Shown here: one piece after another, positions 26,301 through 34,127 of the stretch
How positions within the stretch are numbered: position 1 is the first letter of the stretch
Layout: each line of letters starts with the position of its first letter
Source: DASRHY01 sp035650275
GTDB taxonomy: Bacteria; Actinomycetota; Actinomycetes; Propionibacteriales; Kribbellaceae
Assembly: GCA_035650275.1 (NCBI GenBank)
Contig: DASRHY010000062.1
Location: 1 to 64,000, forward strand
Direction: 5' to 3'
DNA length: 64,000 bases
The notes under the pieces: generated by a model
The model's input: the letters and a program-made list of their open reading frames with translations, nothing else
Told to the model about the DNA's origin: nothing
Databases searched by the model: none
Position numbers and translations under genes: made by a program

Positions 26301-26707
26301 GCCTCGCCGGTGGTGATCGCGATCCGCACCTGGTGCGGGCCGCCGGTGACCGCGTCCCGGATCGCGAACGCGGCCCGCACCGCCCGCTCCGGGTCGTCCT
26401 CGTGCGCGACGGGAGCACCGAAGACGGCCATCACCGCGTCGCCGATGAACTTCTCCACCGTGCCGCCGTGCCGGACCAGCTCCTGCCGCAGGCGCGCGTA
26501 GAACGGCGTCAGCGTGGCACGGACGTCCTCCGGGTCGAGCTGCTCCGCAGCCGAGGTGAAACCGACCAGATCTGCGAACAGCACCGTGATGACCTTGCGC
26601 TCCTCGCGGCCACGTTCCGGCGAGGTGACCGGTAGCGGGGCGCCACAGTTCGAGCAGAAGCGAGCGTCCGCTGCGTTCTCCCTCCCGCACTCGGCGCAAA
26701 CGACCAT
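23393..26707 (-). CDS. Zinc ribbon - class III cyclase - AAA ATPase - TPR signalling protein
   Basis: 1104 residues. Residues 4-21: double CxxC zinc ribbon (C4, C7, C18, C21). Residues 38-205: class III nucleotide cyclase, VITVLFADLVGFTSAAEQ with metal Asp46, KFIGDAVMAVFG with Asp90, GDVVNTAARLQ. Residues about 225-560: AAA/STAND ATPase with Walker A GVPGIGKS (255-262), Walker B VLVFEDLHWAD and sensor-type GGNPLYAEQF. The rest is TPR helices. This is the large actinobacterial cyclase-ATPase type, a probable signal-responsive regulator; whether it makes cAMP is not shown. Transcribed alone. Confidence 0.9.
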   Translation of the reverse strand: MVVCAECGRENAADARFCSNCGAPLPVTSPERGREERKVITVLFADLVGFTSAAEQLDPEDVRATLTPFYARLRQELVRHGGTVEKFIGDAVMAVFGAPVAHEDDPERAVRAAFAIRDAVTGGPHQVRIAITTGEALVSLDARSNEGEGMVAGDVVNTAARLQTAAPVNGVLVDETTQRATRQAIEYREAESIVAKGKAEPVPVWEAVAARSRFGVDLVQTGAELVGRGRELHFLTDALARVRAERAPQLVTLVGVPGIGKSRLVYELSRTVDADPDLVGWRQGRSLPYGDGITYWALSEMAKAQAGILETDTPAEAERKLVASVTDLVVDGADRVLESLRPLVGLGSEAAPRDDQPAERFAAWREYFEALADRRPTVLVFEDLHWADEAMLDFVDHLVDWATGVPLLVVCTARPELLERRPGWGGGKSNALTLTISPLSDDDTARLLTSLLDRKVMPAEQQASLLLRAGGNPLYAEQFARLHQECADEARVGVPENVQGIIAARLDALPAEEKQLLQDAAVLGKVFWMGAVCAIGGRGRTSTERLLHALERKEFVRRHRSSSVGGEEEYAFRHLLVRDVAYGQIPRTPRAQQHERAAGWLESLGRREENAEMLALHYLEALRLLRASGRGVPPGLTEKARLAARDAAARALALSAYSNARRWHEAALELAPPGDPLRPGLLLGYARSRYDDVTLDDAVLEEATEGLLAAGDVESAAHAQMLLGSTWWVRADRDVAFLHMDRALELVEDRPPSSEKAFVLQKLARFAVLSEDFDRAIAIGSESLRLAELLGLDDYRARNLNTLGMARVHGGDQRGFDDLDQALALAHEVRSPEEAIVAGNLAWVWADAGDLRRAVGLHEQSVQIAARRGLEASIRWYRAEHVYYCYWQGRWDEAVAGADDFIREVEAGASHYMETYCRYLRGAIRLARGDRTAALADAARASEVARRGKDPQVLHPALAFEARARAACGDRDGANAIADELLEVWADTGVRAQSEAVDGAWAFAALGRADELHEALDRARLQTPWHEAGRLVARGDLASAAEVYAQIGTVPDEAYARLRAATSLVAEGRRADADKQLRMALPVFAGLGATALTAEAESLLAASA

Positions 26708-26751
26708 GGGCAGAGTCTACGAACCAATCCGGACACTGCGATCCTGGACGC

Positions 26752-27165
26752 ATGAGCTGGGCCGTGTATGCGATGACCACGCCCGGAGGCGTACGGCGCC
26801 TCGAGGACATGCCGGACGGCTACGCGCCGCCATCGTTAGGTACGGCCGACGAGGTGATCGAGCGGATCCGTACGGCGGTACCGGACGCGGACGCGAGCAA
26901 CCCGCGCTGGCTCCGGCTGAACGGGCCGGACCACAGTGTCGAGGTGACAGTCGGTAAGGGCGTTCAGGTGCACGACGTCACCTTCTATATCCACGACGGC
27001 AGCGCCGCCGTCGGCGTCGTACTCGACGTGTGCCGGCAGCTCGGCATCACCGCGTACGACACCGAGTCCGGCGAGCTGCTCACCCCCGCTTCGAAGCCGC
27101 CGGTACCGCCTCCACTGGAGGAGGACGAGCTGCCGAAGCGGAAGTGGTGGCGGCGTAAGGGCTAG
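26752..27165 (+). CDS. Hypothetical small protein, conserved style
   Basis: 137 residues, not recognised. Begins MSWAVYAMTTPGGVRRLEDMPDGYAPPSLGTADEVIERI, a compact alpha/beta domain ending near residue 105 (LDVCRQLGITAYDTESGELL), then a Pro-rich acidic linker and a strongly basic tail (KRKWWRRKG). No signal peptide and no membrane segment. Divergent from the cyclase-ATPase gene with 44 bases between starts, so the two may share control. Its stop overlaps a possible 37-residue ORF on the other strand. Confidence 0.7.
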   Translation: MSWAVYAMTTPGGVRRLEDMPDGYAPPSLGTADEVIERIRTAVPDADASNPRWLRLNGPDHSVEVTVGKGVQVHDVTFYIHDGSAAVGVVLDVCRQLGITAYDTESGELLTPASKPPVPPPLEEDELPKRKWWRRKG

Positions 27166-27275
27166 TGGTCGGAGCAGCACGGGACCTGATGCTCGGCCTC
27201 GAACGGGACGAGTGCGCCGCGTCCGTGCTGGCTCTCGAACACCTCCTGCGCGGCCTCGTCAGAGCCTGACTCCAT
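27162..27275 (-). CDS. Possible 37-residue protein with C-terminal PCCSDH
   Basis: Minus-strand ORF with ATG 27275 and stop TAG at 27162-27164 lying inside the stop region of the convergent gene. Reads MESGSDEAAQEVFESQHGRG, then ALVPFEAEHQVPCCSDH. The His/Cys-Cys/His end could bind metal. No strong ribosome site is seen, so coding status is uncertain. Confidence 0.35.
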   Translation of the reverse strand: MESGSDEAAQEVFESQHGRGALVPFEAEHQVPCCSDH

Positions 27276-27386
27276 CACGGCACGTGTTCAACCGGGCCGA
27301 TTGACCTCTGGACGGTAGCGGAGAGTAGGCGCACACTGGGGTCGGGGACGGGGTGCATCACGCACCGCAATGGGGGGAAGTGCGCT

Positions 27387-28079
27387 ATGAGGAACGCATC
27401 GCAGTGCGCCACCTGGGCGGAGGCCCGGGACGGCGCCACCGGGTGGCGGGCCAACAGCCTGGCGTTCGTCCGGCATGCCTGGGACCTGCCGGCGGACGAG
27501 TCGTCACCGCAGTTCGAGTGGGAGTCGGCACCGTTGATCGCGCGGCACAGCGACCGCACACCGCCGATCGGCGCGCCATGCTTCTGGAAGGGACCGTCGC
27601 CGCTCGGCCATGCCGCGATCGCGGTCGAGTACCGGTGCGGGACGCCCTCGGTCGCCTGCGCCGACATCGCCAAGCTCGGCCGGGTCGACGTCGTACCGCT
27701 GAGCCGGATCGAACGCGAGTGGCCGTCGGCAACCTGGCTCGGCTGGACCAGCGTGCTGCAGGGCCGCCAACTGCCGCTGCCGGTGCCGAACGGGGTGACC
27801 CGGAACGTGCCGTCGCCGTACCGGCAGGGCGGCATGGTGTACCGGTCGCACCTGCGGTTCGGCCGGCGCGGCTCGGATAGCGTCTGGAACCTGCAACGGG
27901 CTTTGCTGCGCAAGGGTTACGGCATCGGCCTGCCGGTCCCGTCCGGCGACTACCTGGTCGGCACCCGGGCCGCCGTGGCAGCGTTCCAGCGCAGCCAGGG
28001 CTGGTCCGGCCGGGACGCCGACGGGCTCGCCAGCCGGCTCACGGTCACCCGGCTCGGGCTCATCTGGGTGGCTGACTAA
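27387..28079 (+). CDS. Peptidoglycan-binding protein with degenerate CHAP/NlpC-like N-domain
   Basis: 230 residues. The N-terminal 135 residues resemble actinobacterial CHAP/NlpC-type domains: SLAFVRHAWDLP, PPIGAPCFWKGPSPLGHAAIAV with the expected His, RVDVVPLSRIEREW and WLGWTSVLQG. At the usual catalytic Cys position before 'LxFVR' there is Ser, so peptidase activity is doubtful. Residues about 160-220 form a peptidoglycan-binding repeat: RRGSDSVWNLQRALLRKGYG and TRAAVAAFQRSQGWSGRDADG. No signal peptide is obvious. Start ATG 27387 is preceded by GGGGGGAAG. It overlaps the convergent ferredoxin-like gene by 20 bases. Confidence 0.75.
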   Translation: MRNASQCATWAEARDGATGWRANSLAFVRHAWDLPADESSPQFEWESAPLIARHSDRTPPIGAPCFWKGPSPLGHAAIAVEYRCGTPSVACADIAKLGRVDVVPLSRIEREWPSATWLGWTSVLQGRQLPLPVPNGVTRNVPSPYRQGGMVYRSHLRFGRRGSDSVWNLQRALLRKGYGIGLPVPSGDYLVGTRAAVAAFQRSQGWSGRDADGLASRLTVTRLGLIWVAD

Positions 28080-28956
28080 GAGCTGGCTCGTATTCTGGCT
28101 TGACCTGGTCGAACACTCGCACCCGTCCCGGCGGCGTGGTCGCGCACGTCATCGCGCCGTCCACCACCTGGGTCCGGGACCGCACCGTCACCTCGGTACC
28201 GTCCAGCGTCACGATCCAGGTGTCCGGCGCGACCTGGTCCAGCGCGTCCAGCCGCAGCGCATCGACGTCGTACGACGCCCCGCCGGCGCGCGCGAAGTGC
28301 TGTGCCGCCTGCACCGCGGGTACCAGCGAGCTGCGGCCGCGCAGCAGGTCCGGCCGTAGCCGCCGCTCGTCGTACAGCCGGACGACCTCGAGCGCCGACT
28401 CGGCGGTGACGTGCCCGTAGACAAGCCCGTGCGGGAGCACGATCAGGTTGGCCGCGAACCGGTCGCCGCCGACGTGGCTGCACTCCCAGGTGCGGGCCGG
28501 GTACGCCGCCGCCAGTGCGGCCGCCACCGGCCGACCGCGGACCGCGCAGCACGCGTCGTGCCGGCCGTGCGCACAGACCAGGTACACCGGCTCGCGACCG
28601 GGTACGCCCGGTTCGTCGGCGGTGAGCACGTCCAGCAGGTGCTGGTCGGCCGACAGCTGTCCCCAGCGCACCGACTCGTACCCTGGCCGCGCGTCGACCA
28701 GTCCCCAGCGCCGCGGCGCCGTGCGATCCTGCCGGCCGTGCCGGCGGATCAGTACCGGCCGGCAGCGCCGCTCCGCACACAGGCCGGTCACCTCGGGTGC
28801 CAGCTCACCGAGCACGTCCGCGGCGATCCGTGGCCAGGCGTCGCGGTACTCGATCAGCAGCCAGCGTTCGGCCGGAGGCGCGGACGCGACCATCACGTCG
28901 CCGCGGCGTTCCGCGCTCGCCGCGCAGCCGAGATGCGGCGTGTAGCGAGCGGTCAC
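28060..28956 (-). CDS. Suc_Fer-like (sucrase/ferredoxin) thioredoxin-fold protein
   Basis: 298 residues of the sucrase/ferredoxin-like family, thioredoxin-fold proteins that usually carry a [2Fe-2S] cluster. Seen: CAASAERRGDVMVASAP, CAERRCRPVLIRRHGRQ, VCAHGRHDACCAVRGRPVA with the cluster-type Cys/His, and WECSHVGGDRFAANLIVLPHG. Start GTG 28956 overlaps the oxygenase stop as GTGA, so the two are cotranslated. A role as electron donor to the oxygenase is inference. Confidence 0.85.
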   Translation of the reverse strand: MTARYTPHLGCAASAERRGDVMVASAPPAERWLLIEYRDAWPRIAADVLGELAPEVTGLCAERRCRPVLIRRHGRQDRTAPRRWGLVDARPGYESVRWGQLSADQHLLDVLTADEPGVPGREPVYLVCAHGRHDACCAVRGRPVAAALAAAYPARTWECSHVGGDRFAANLIVLPHGLVYGHVTAESALEVVRLYDERRLRPDLLRGRSSLVPAVQAAQHFARAGGASYDVDALRLDALDQVAPDTWIVTLDGTEVTVRSRTQVVDGAMTCATTPPGRVRVFDQVKPEYEPALSQPPR

Positions 28957-30185
28957 TTGGCCGCGACCAGGACCGCCTCGGTCAGCAGCCGTCGCACCAG
29001 CTCGAGCTGCCCGTCCTCGTCCAGCCCGGGCAGCTCGCCCACCGTCACCTCGCCGCCTTCGCACAGCACTCGCATCGCCGCCTCCGTTGCCGCGGGCAAC
29101 GACACGACCCGGTCCGGCAGCTCCAGCCGGACCTCGGCGCCGACCACCAGCCGGTGCCGCAGCCCAGAACGCCACCGTACGACGTCGCCCGGGGCCAGGT
29201 CCCGGATGGTCGCCGCCTGGGCCAGCGGGCCGAGCGGATCCGGCCGGTTGCCGGACCAGGTCCGCCGCCGCAGCCGTCGCGCGACAGCCTCGGCCGCGGC
29301 GTCGTCGAGGTGGCTGGTCAACGCCGTGACCACCTCGCCGAGGTGCTCGCTGAGCTGGTCGGGGGCCGAAGGGTCGATGCCGAGCGGCAACGCCCGGCGC
29401 AGCTCGTCGCGCTGCGCGGCGAGGGCGAACAGCTCCTCGGCCAGGTGGTACCGGGTCAGCGTGTGCAGCCCGACGGTCAGGTGCGCGCTCACCTCGCCCA
29501 GCGCCTTCGCCGAGTGCAGGAACCCGCGCGGCACGTACAACGCGTCGCCGGGCCTCAGCACCTCGTCGATCACCGGCGGCTGCTCCTGCGCGGCCCGCGC
29601 GACCGCCTCGGCCCGGTCCTGCCAGGGCTGGTTCCGCAGCGGGTCGGCGAACACCGGTGCGTGGATGGTCCAGTGCTTCTGACCCGCGACCTGCAGCACG
29701 AACACGTCGTGCACGTCGTAGTGCGCGGCAAATCCTTGCGACTGCGGCGGGGTGACGTACGCGTTGACCTGCACCGGGTGACCCGTGTCCGCGTTCAGCT
29801 GGGTGGCGAAGTCGATCAGCGGTGGCCAGACCCGGTGCAGTCCCTGCAGCACGATCGTGTGCCCGGACGCGAACAGCGCCGCCACCTTGTCGTCGCGGAC
29901 CTGGTCGTTGACCTCGGCACCGACCCCGCCGCCGGCGGTGAACTGCTTGTCGCCGACAACGGACCCGTCCTTCGCGATCCGCAGGAATGGCGTCCGCAGC
30001 CCGCGCCGGGACAGCAGCTCGTCGATCGCGTCCAGCGTCAGCAGGTCGTCGTACGACGCCGGCAGGTCCGCCGAGCGCGACAGCAGCGCGGCCTCGCCCC
30101 AGTACTCCTCCGCGAACCGGGCCGGGTCACCGGCCACGCAACGATGCAGCGCCGGGCCACCGCCGTACGGCCGCCCGGCGCTCAT
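28953..30185 (-). CDS. JmjC/Cupin_4 family 2-oxoglutarate oxygenase
   Basis: 410 residues of the Cupin_4 (JmjC, ribosomal-oxygenase-like) family. Iron-binding H-x-D is in FAAHYDVHDVFVLQVAG, followed by KHWTIHAPVF and the distal His in YVPRGFLHSAKAL. After the cupin barrel (to about residue 240) comes a helical dimerisation and winged-helix part (LRRRTWSGNRPDPLGPL to the end). Characterised relatives hydroxylate Arg or His of ribosomal proteins; no substrate can be deduced here. The gene lies 29 bases after a Gly/Asp repeat gene and overlaps the ferredoxin-like gene. Confidence 0.88.
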   Translation of the reverse strand: MSAGRPYGGGPALHRCVAGDPARFAEEYWGEAALLSRSADLPASYDDLLTLDAIDELLSRRGLRTPFLRIAKDGSVVGDKQFTAGGGVGAEVNDQVRDDKVAALFASGHTIVLQGLHRVWPPLIDFATQLNADTGHPVQVNAYVTPPQSQGFAAHYDVHDVFVLQVAGQKHWTIHAPVFADPLRNQPWQDRAEAVARAAQEQPPVIDEVLRPGDALYVPRGFLHSAKALGEVSAHLTVGLHTLTRYHLAEELFALAAQRDELRRALPLGIDPSAPDQLSEHLGEVVTALTSHLDDAAAEAVARRLRRRTWSGNRPDPLGPLAQAATIRDLAPGDVVRWRSGLRHRLVVGAEVRLELPDRVVSLPAATEAAMRVLCEGGEVTVGELPGLDEDGQLELVRRLLTEAVLVAAK

Positions 30186-30214
30186 CGTCGACCTTCAGTC
30201 ACCGGCAGCCCCGG

Positions 30215-30559
30215 TCAGAGACCGCCCGCGCCGCCATCGGCACCGCCGTCCGCGCCACCGTCGCCACCGGACGAAGCACCACCGTCAACGCCGCCCTCAC
30301 CCGCACCACTGTCCGCGCCACCATCGGCGCCCCCATCACCCGCACCGCCGTCCGCACCACTGTCCGCGCCACCGTCAGCGCCACTGTCCACGCCACCGTC
30401 AGCGCCACCGTCAGCGCCACTGTCAGCGCCGCCGTCCGCGCCGCCGTCGCCACCTGGCGAGGCACCGCCGGCACCCGCGTCGGCACCGCCGTCGTTCACA
30501 CCCGGCGTCGCGCCGCCATCGGCCAGGCCTTCGCCGTCACCACTGTCGATGATGCTCAT
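30215..30559 (-). CDS. Gly/Ala/Asp tetrapeptide-repeat protein (114 residues)
   Basis: ATG 30559 follows GAGAGGAGCAGCACC, a clear ribosome site. After an 18-20 residue leader (MSIIDSGDGEGLADGG) the protein is built of about sixteen units of the form [G/S]-G-[A/V]-D with occasional changes. It has 49 Gly, 21 Asp and 21 Ala, and no Lys, Arg, His, Cys or aromatic residue. It is thus highly acidic and probably disordered. The 12-base DNA repeat could expand or shrink by slippage. It is the first gene of a tandem with the JmjC oxygenase and the ferredoxin-like protein. Function unknown. Confidence 0.72.
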   Translation of the reverse strand: MSIIDSGDGEGLADGGATPGVNDGGADAGAGGASPGGDGGADGGADSGADGGADGGVDSGADGGADSGADGGAGDGGADGGADSGAGEGGVDGGASSGGDGGADGGADGGAGGL

Positions 30560-30651
30560 GGTGCTGCTCCTCTCGTGAGTGCAGGTACGTGTCGCACACT
30601 AGGACTGGCCTCCAGCACACGCGAGTGCCTTCGGCGAGCCGTCCACAGCTG

Positions 30652-31692
30652 TTAACCCAGCAGCTCCGCGAACGTGTCGAGGAAGGCATCGGTCACTGCC
30701 CGGGGCCGCACGGCTACCCGCAGCCAGTCCGGTCCCAGTCCTGGGAACGTATCCCCTCGCCGGACCGCGAAACCCCTTCTCCGTAAGGCATTCCGGACCC
30801 GATCGGCTCCGTCCAGCCGCAACAGCACGAACGGCGCCCGCGCCTCGCCGTACATCGTCACGCCCGGCAGCGCGGACAGCCTCTCGAGCAGGTACCGCCG
30901 CTGCCCGTCGAGTTCGAGTGCGGCCTCCGCGGCCTCCTTCGCGGCCCGCTCCGAGCAGCATGCTCTGATCGCCGCCAGCGCCGGTGTCGACACCGGCCAG
31001 TGCGCCTGTGCGGCCCCGAGCGCACGCACCAGCCGCGGCTCGGCCAGCACGTACCCGACCCGCAAGCCGGCCAGTCCCCAGGTCTTGGTCAGGCTGCGCA
31101 CCACCACCAGACCCGGAACCGTTGCCCCAGACAACGACTCCGGCTCACCCGGTACGGCGTCCATGAACGCCTCGTCCACCACCAGCACCCGGCCGGGCCG
31201 GACCAGCCCCCGCAGATCGGCTGCCGGGTGCAGGACCGAGGTCGGGTTGGTCGGGTTACCGACGATCACGAGATCCGCCTCGTCCGGGACCGCCGCAGGA
31301 TCGAGCCGGAACCCATCGTCCGGTGCGGTCGGCACCCGGCCGACCTGGTGGCCCGCGGCACGCAACGCCGCCTCAGGCTCGGTGAACTGCGGATGCACCA
31401 CAACCGCCCGCTTCGGCGCGAACGCCCGGGCAACCAGCACGAACGCCTCCGCCGCTCCAGCCGTCAGCAGCACCTCGTCCACTGCCCGCCCGTGGTACGC
31501 AGCCACCGCCGCGACCGTCTCGTCCTGCCGGGGATAAGCCGCCAGCTCCTTCAAGCTCGCCGCCACCGCATCCAAAAGCCACCGCGGCGGCGTCCCGCTG
31601 CGTACATTGACCGCCAGGTCGACCAGCGCGTCCCCGACCTCCACATCCCCGTGATGCCCCAGGTCGACGTCCGGCCGATCGGGTGCGGTCAT
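30652..31692 (-). CDS. CobC-like PLP aminotransferase (Rv2231c type)
   Basis: 346-residue fold type I PLP enzyme related to histidinol-phosphate aminotransferase and threonine-phosphate decarboxylase. Seen: TAGAAEAFVLVARAF, the NPTNPTSVL loop, VVDEAFMDAVPGE with the PLP Asp, and the Schiff-base Lys in RSLTKTWGLAGLRVGY; the C-terminal Arg is in WLRVAVRP. Length is normal. Its start overlaps the nitrilase stop as ATGA. Candidate for making aminopropanol phosphate for cobalamin, though no other cobalamin gene is in the window. Confidence 0.88.
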   Translation of the reverse strand: MTAPDRPDVDLGHHGDVEVGDALVDLAVNVRSGTPPRWLLDAVAASLKELAAYPRQDETVAAVAAYHGRAVDEVLLTAGAAEAFVLVARAFAPKRAVVVHPQFTEPEAALRAAGHQVGRVPTAPDDGFRLDPAAVPDEADLVIVGNPTNPTSVLHPAADLRGLVRPGRVLVVDEAFMDAVPGEPESLSGATVPGLVVVRSLTKTWGLAGLRVGYVLAEPRLVRALGAAQAHWPVSTPALAAIRACCSERAAKEAAEAALELDGQRRYLLERLSALPGVTMYGEARAPFVLLRLDGADRVRNALRRRGFAVRRGDTFPGLGPDWLRVAVRPRAVTDAFLDTFAELLG

Positions 31693-32480
31693 CGAGGCGC
31701 GACAGTGAAGCGGCGGTTCTGCAGGGACGGGTTGCGCCTCCTGACCTCCTCGATCCGGCTGGTATCGATCTCGGCGAATGCGACCCCGTCATCCTCGCCC
31801 ACGGCCGCGATCCGCACCCCCTGCGGGTCGACCACCTGGCTGAGCCCGCTGTACTTGCGTCCGTTCTGCGCCGCAGCCACCACGTAGCAGGTGTTCTCGA
31901 TCGCGCGCGCCGCCAGCAGCGTCTCCCAGTGCTGCTCCTTCAACGGCCCGCGGACCCAGGCCGCCGGTACGACGAGCACATTCGCACCCGCGTCGACCAG
32001 CGCCCGGGACAGCTCCGGGAACCGCAGGTCGTAGCACGTCATCAGCCCGAGCCGGTGCCCGCCGAGCTCCACCACCGCCGGCGCGAGCTCACCCGCACTC
32101 AGCTGGTCGGACTCGCGGTACCCGAACGCGTCGTACAGATGGATCTTCCGGTACGCCGCCAGCAGCTGCCCGTCCGGCCCGATCGCCAGCAACGTGTTGT
32201 ACGGCCGGTCCGCGTCGGCACTGGTCTCGAACATGCCGGCGACCACCGCCGTGCCGTGCTCCTTCGCCACCGCCTGCAGTGCGGACACGAAGTCACCGTC
32301 CAGCGACTCCGCCAGCGGCGCGATGGTGTCAGCGTCCGGCTGGAAGTCCGCCATCATCGCCTCCGGCAGCACCACCAGGTCTGGCTTCCCGGCCGCCGCC
32401 CGGGCGACCAGCTCCACCGCCTTGTCCCGGTTCGCGGTCTTGTCGTCGGAGCTGGCGGTCTGCACTACGGCGATCTTCAC
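31689..32480 (-). CDS. Carbon-nitrogen hydrolase (nitrilase superfamily, Nit type)
   Basis: 263 residues. Catalytic triad visible: Glu in VVLPEAMMADF, Lys in AAYRKIHLYDAFG, and Cys in LMTCYDLRFPEL. These are the standard nitrilase-superfamily positions, and KIHLYDAFGY with the length points to the Nit/omega-amidase side of the family (deaminated-glutathione or short omega-amides). Start GTG 32480 gives the canonical KIAVVQTAS start; longer in-frame readings run into the divergent mobA. Coupled by ATGA to the aminotransferase gene, so an amidase-aminotransferase pair. Confidence 0.9.
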   Translation of the reverse strand: MKIAVVQTASSDDKTANRDKAVELVARAAAGKPDLVVLPEAMMADFQPDADTIAPLAESLDGDFVSALQAVAKEHGTAVVAGMFETSADADRPYNTLLAIGPDGQLLAAYRKIHLYDAFGYRESDQLSAGELAPAVVELGGHRLGLMTCYDLRFPELSRALVDAGANVLVVPAAWVRGPLKEQHWETLLAARAIENTCYVVAAAQNGRKYSGLSQVVDPQGVRIAAVGEDDGVAFAEIDTSRIEEVRRRNPSLQNRRFTVAPR

Positions 32481-32517
32481 AGCACCTATGGTGCCCCGTA
32501 CTGCCAGACTTCGGGAC

Positions 32518-33063
32518 GTGACGTACGACGCGATCGTGCTGGCGGGCGGTGGCTCCACCCGGCTCGGTGTCGACAAGGCCGCTCTTGTCGTCGACGGCAC
32601 GACCATGCTCGACCGGGTGCTCGTCGCCACCGCCGGCGCGGTCTCGACCGTCGTCGTCGGCCCCGAGCGGCCGACCGTGCGACCTGCGCGCTGGACCCTC
32701 GAGGACCCGCCGGCCGGCGGGCCGGTTGCGGGGATCGCGGCCGGCCTGGCCTTCGGCTCCGAGCCGGTCGTCGTCGTACTGTCCTGCGACCTGCCCTGGC
32801 TATCCGCCGCCGACGTCACCGCACTGGTCGACGGTCTAGGCGACCAGCAGGCCGACACCGACGGGTTCGGCCTGCGTGACTCGGCCGGTCACGAGCAGCG
32901 CCTCGCCGCCGCCTACCACCGGACCGCGTTGACCGCCGCCCTCGACACTCTCGGCGACCCGCACGACCGGGCCGTCCGCCACCTCGTCGCCGGCCTCACG
33001 CTCGCCTGGACCGCGCCGACCCGCGCCGGCGACGACGTCGACACCTGGTCCGACCTCGCCTGA
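32518..33063 (+). CDS. mobA: Molybdenum cofactor guanylyltransferase MobA
   Basis: 181 residues. N-terminal nucleotidyltransferase motif AIVLAGGGSTRLGVDKAAL (GTP binding), then EDPPAGGPVAGIAAGL, and VVLSCDLPWLSAADV with the metal Asp. This is the MobA pattern for attaching GMP to molybdopterin; the protein is slightly short but complete. Start GTG 32518 puts the P-loop five residues from the N-terminus as usual. Divergent from the nitrilase gene. No other molybdenum gene is nearby. Confidence 0.85.
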   Translation: MTYDAIVLAGGGSTRLGVDKAALVVDGTTMLDRVLVATAGAVSTVVVGPERPTVRPARWTLEDPPAGGPVAGIAAGLAFGSEPVVVVLSCDLPWLSAADVTALVDGLGDQQADTDGFGLRDSAGHEQRLAAAYHRTALTAALDTLGDPHDRAVRHLVAGLTLAWTAPTRAGDDVDTWSDLA

Positions 33064-33102
33064 GGCGGACGCCCCGGCCGGCCGACCGTCTAGCGTGGCG
33101 GT

Positions 33103-34080
33103 ATGCGAGCAGTCGTGTGTAAAGGCGCCGGCGGCGTCGACGTGATGTCGGTCGGCGAGATCCCCGACCCCGAGCCGGCGTACGACGAGGTGGTCGTCGA
33201 CGTCGCCGCCGCGGGGGTGAACCGGGCGGACCTGCTGCAGCGCCAGGGCCACTACCCGCCCCCGCCCGGGGCGCCGGTCACGCTCGGGATGGAGTGCTCC
33301 GGGGTGATCTCGGCCGTCGGCTCCGCGGTACGCGACTGGCAGGTCGGCGACCAGGTGTGCGCGCTGCTCGCGGGTGGCGGCTACGCGGAGCGGGTCGCGG
33401 TGCCGGTGCCGCAGCTGATGCCGGTACCGGACGGCGTCGACCTGGTCAGCGCGGCAGCCCTCCCCGAGGCGACCGCGACGGTCTGGTGGAACGTGTTCAT
33501 GACCGCACACCTGGCCGAGGGCGAGACCCTGCTGGTGCACGGCGGGGCGTCCGGGATCGGCACGATGGCGATCCAGCTCGCGGTGGCGCACAAGGCGCGG
33601 GTGCTCTGCACCGTCGGCAGCATCCACAAGATGGACTACTGCACCCGGCTCGGCGCGGACGTCGCGATCAACTACCGCGAGGCGGACTTCGAGTCGGTCG
33701 TCCGGGAGGCCACGAACAGGGCCGGCGCGGACGTGATCCTGGACATCATCGGCGCGAAGTACCTTGAGCCGAACGTCCGCTCCCTCGCGTACGACGGCCG
33801 GCTGGTCGTGATCGGCCTGCAGGGCGGTTCGTCGGCGAACCTCGACATCGGCAGGCTGTGGTCCCGCGGCGCCTCGATCACCGGTACGAGGCTGCGCTCG
33901 CGCTCGGTCGAGGAGAAGGGCCGGATCCTGGCCGAGGTGGTCGGGCACGTCTGGCCGCTGGTCGCCGCGAAGAAGGTCAAGCCGATCGTCTACGAAGTGC
34001 TGCCGTTCGACGAGGTCCGGCGCGCGCACCAGATCCTCGAGCAGTCCGTGCACGTCGGGAAGGTGCTGCTCACCCCCTGA
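33103..34080 (+). CDS. NAD(P)H:quinone oxidoreductase (zinc-independent MDR family)
   Basis: 325 residues of the medium-chain reductase family, PIG3/quinone-reductase side. Seen: VAAAGVNRADLLQRQGHYPPPPG (family signature after the first barrel), LGMECSGVISAVGS, the Rossmann motif LVHGGASGIGTMAIQLA near residue 147, and GAKYLEPNVRSLAYDGRLVVIG. Catalytic and structural zinc Cys clusters are absent, as in this group. It reduces quinones or acts as crotonyl-type reductase. Monocistronic by position. Confidence 0.92.
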   Translation: MRAVVCKGAGGVDVMSVGEIPDPEPAYDEVVVDVAAAGVNRADLLQRQGHYPPPPGAPVTLGMECSGVISAVGSAVRDWQVGDQVCALLAGGGYAERVAVPVPQLMPVPDGVDLVSAAALPEATATVWWNVFMTAHLAEGETLLVHGGASGIGTMAIQLAVAHKARVLCTVGSIHKMDYCTRLGADVAINYREADFESVVREATNRAGADVILDIIGAKYLEPNVRSLAYDGRLVVIGLQGGSSANLDIGRLWSRGASITGTRLRSRSVEEKGRILAEVVGHVWPLVAAKKVKPIVYEVLPFDEVRRAHQILEQSVHVGKVLLTP

Positions 34081-34090
34081 GCCCTGCCTG

Positions 34091-34125
34091 TTGACGGCTA
34101 CATACCCGGTATGCATACTCAGTAT
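34091..34125 (+). promoter_or_regulatory. Promoter of the PadR-ABC operon with a triple palindrome
   Basis: TTGACG (34091-34096), 17 bases, CATACT (34114-34119). The region carries three chained palindromes: ATACCCGGTAT (34102-34112), GTATGCATAC (34109-34118) and ATACTCAGTAT (34115-34125), i.e. alternating ATAC/GTAT half-sites as in PadR operators. The expected transcription start is within two or three bases of the ATG at 34128, so the mRNA is probably leaderless. Confidence 0.65.
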
Positions 34126-34127
34126 CC

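Noticed and set aside
30215..30559. CRISPR-like array because of short regular repeats
   Set aside because: The 12-base units are contiguous, code for a tetrapeptide repeat and have no spacers; no cas gene is present.
28797..30578. Plus-strand frame of 593 codons with a Pro/Ser/Ala repeat end
   Set aside because: Antisense to the JmjC gene; its repeat end is just the complement of the Gly/Asp repeat gene, which has the better ribosome site.
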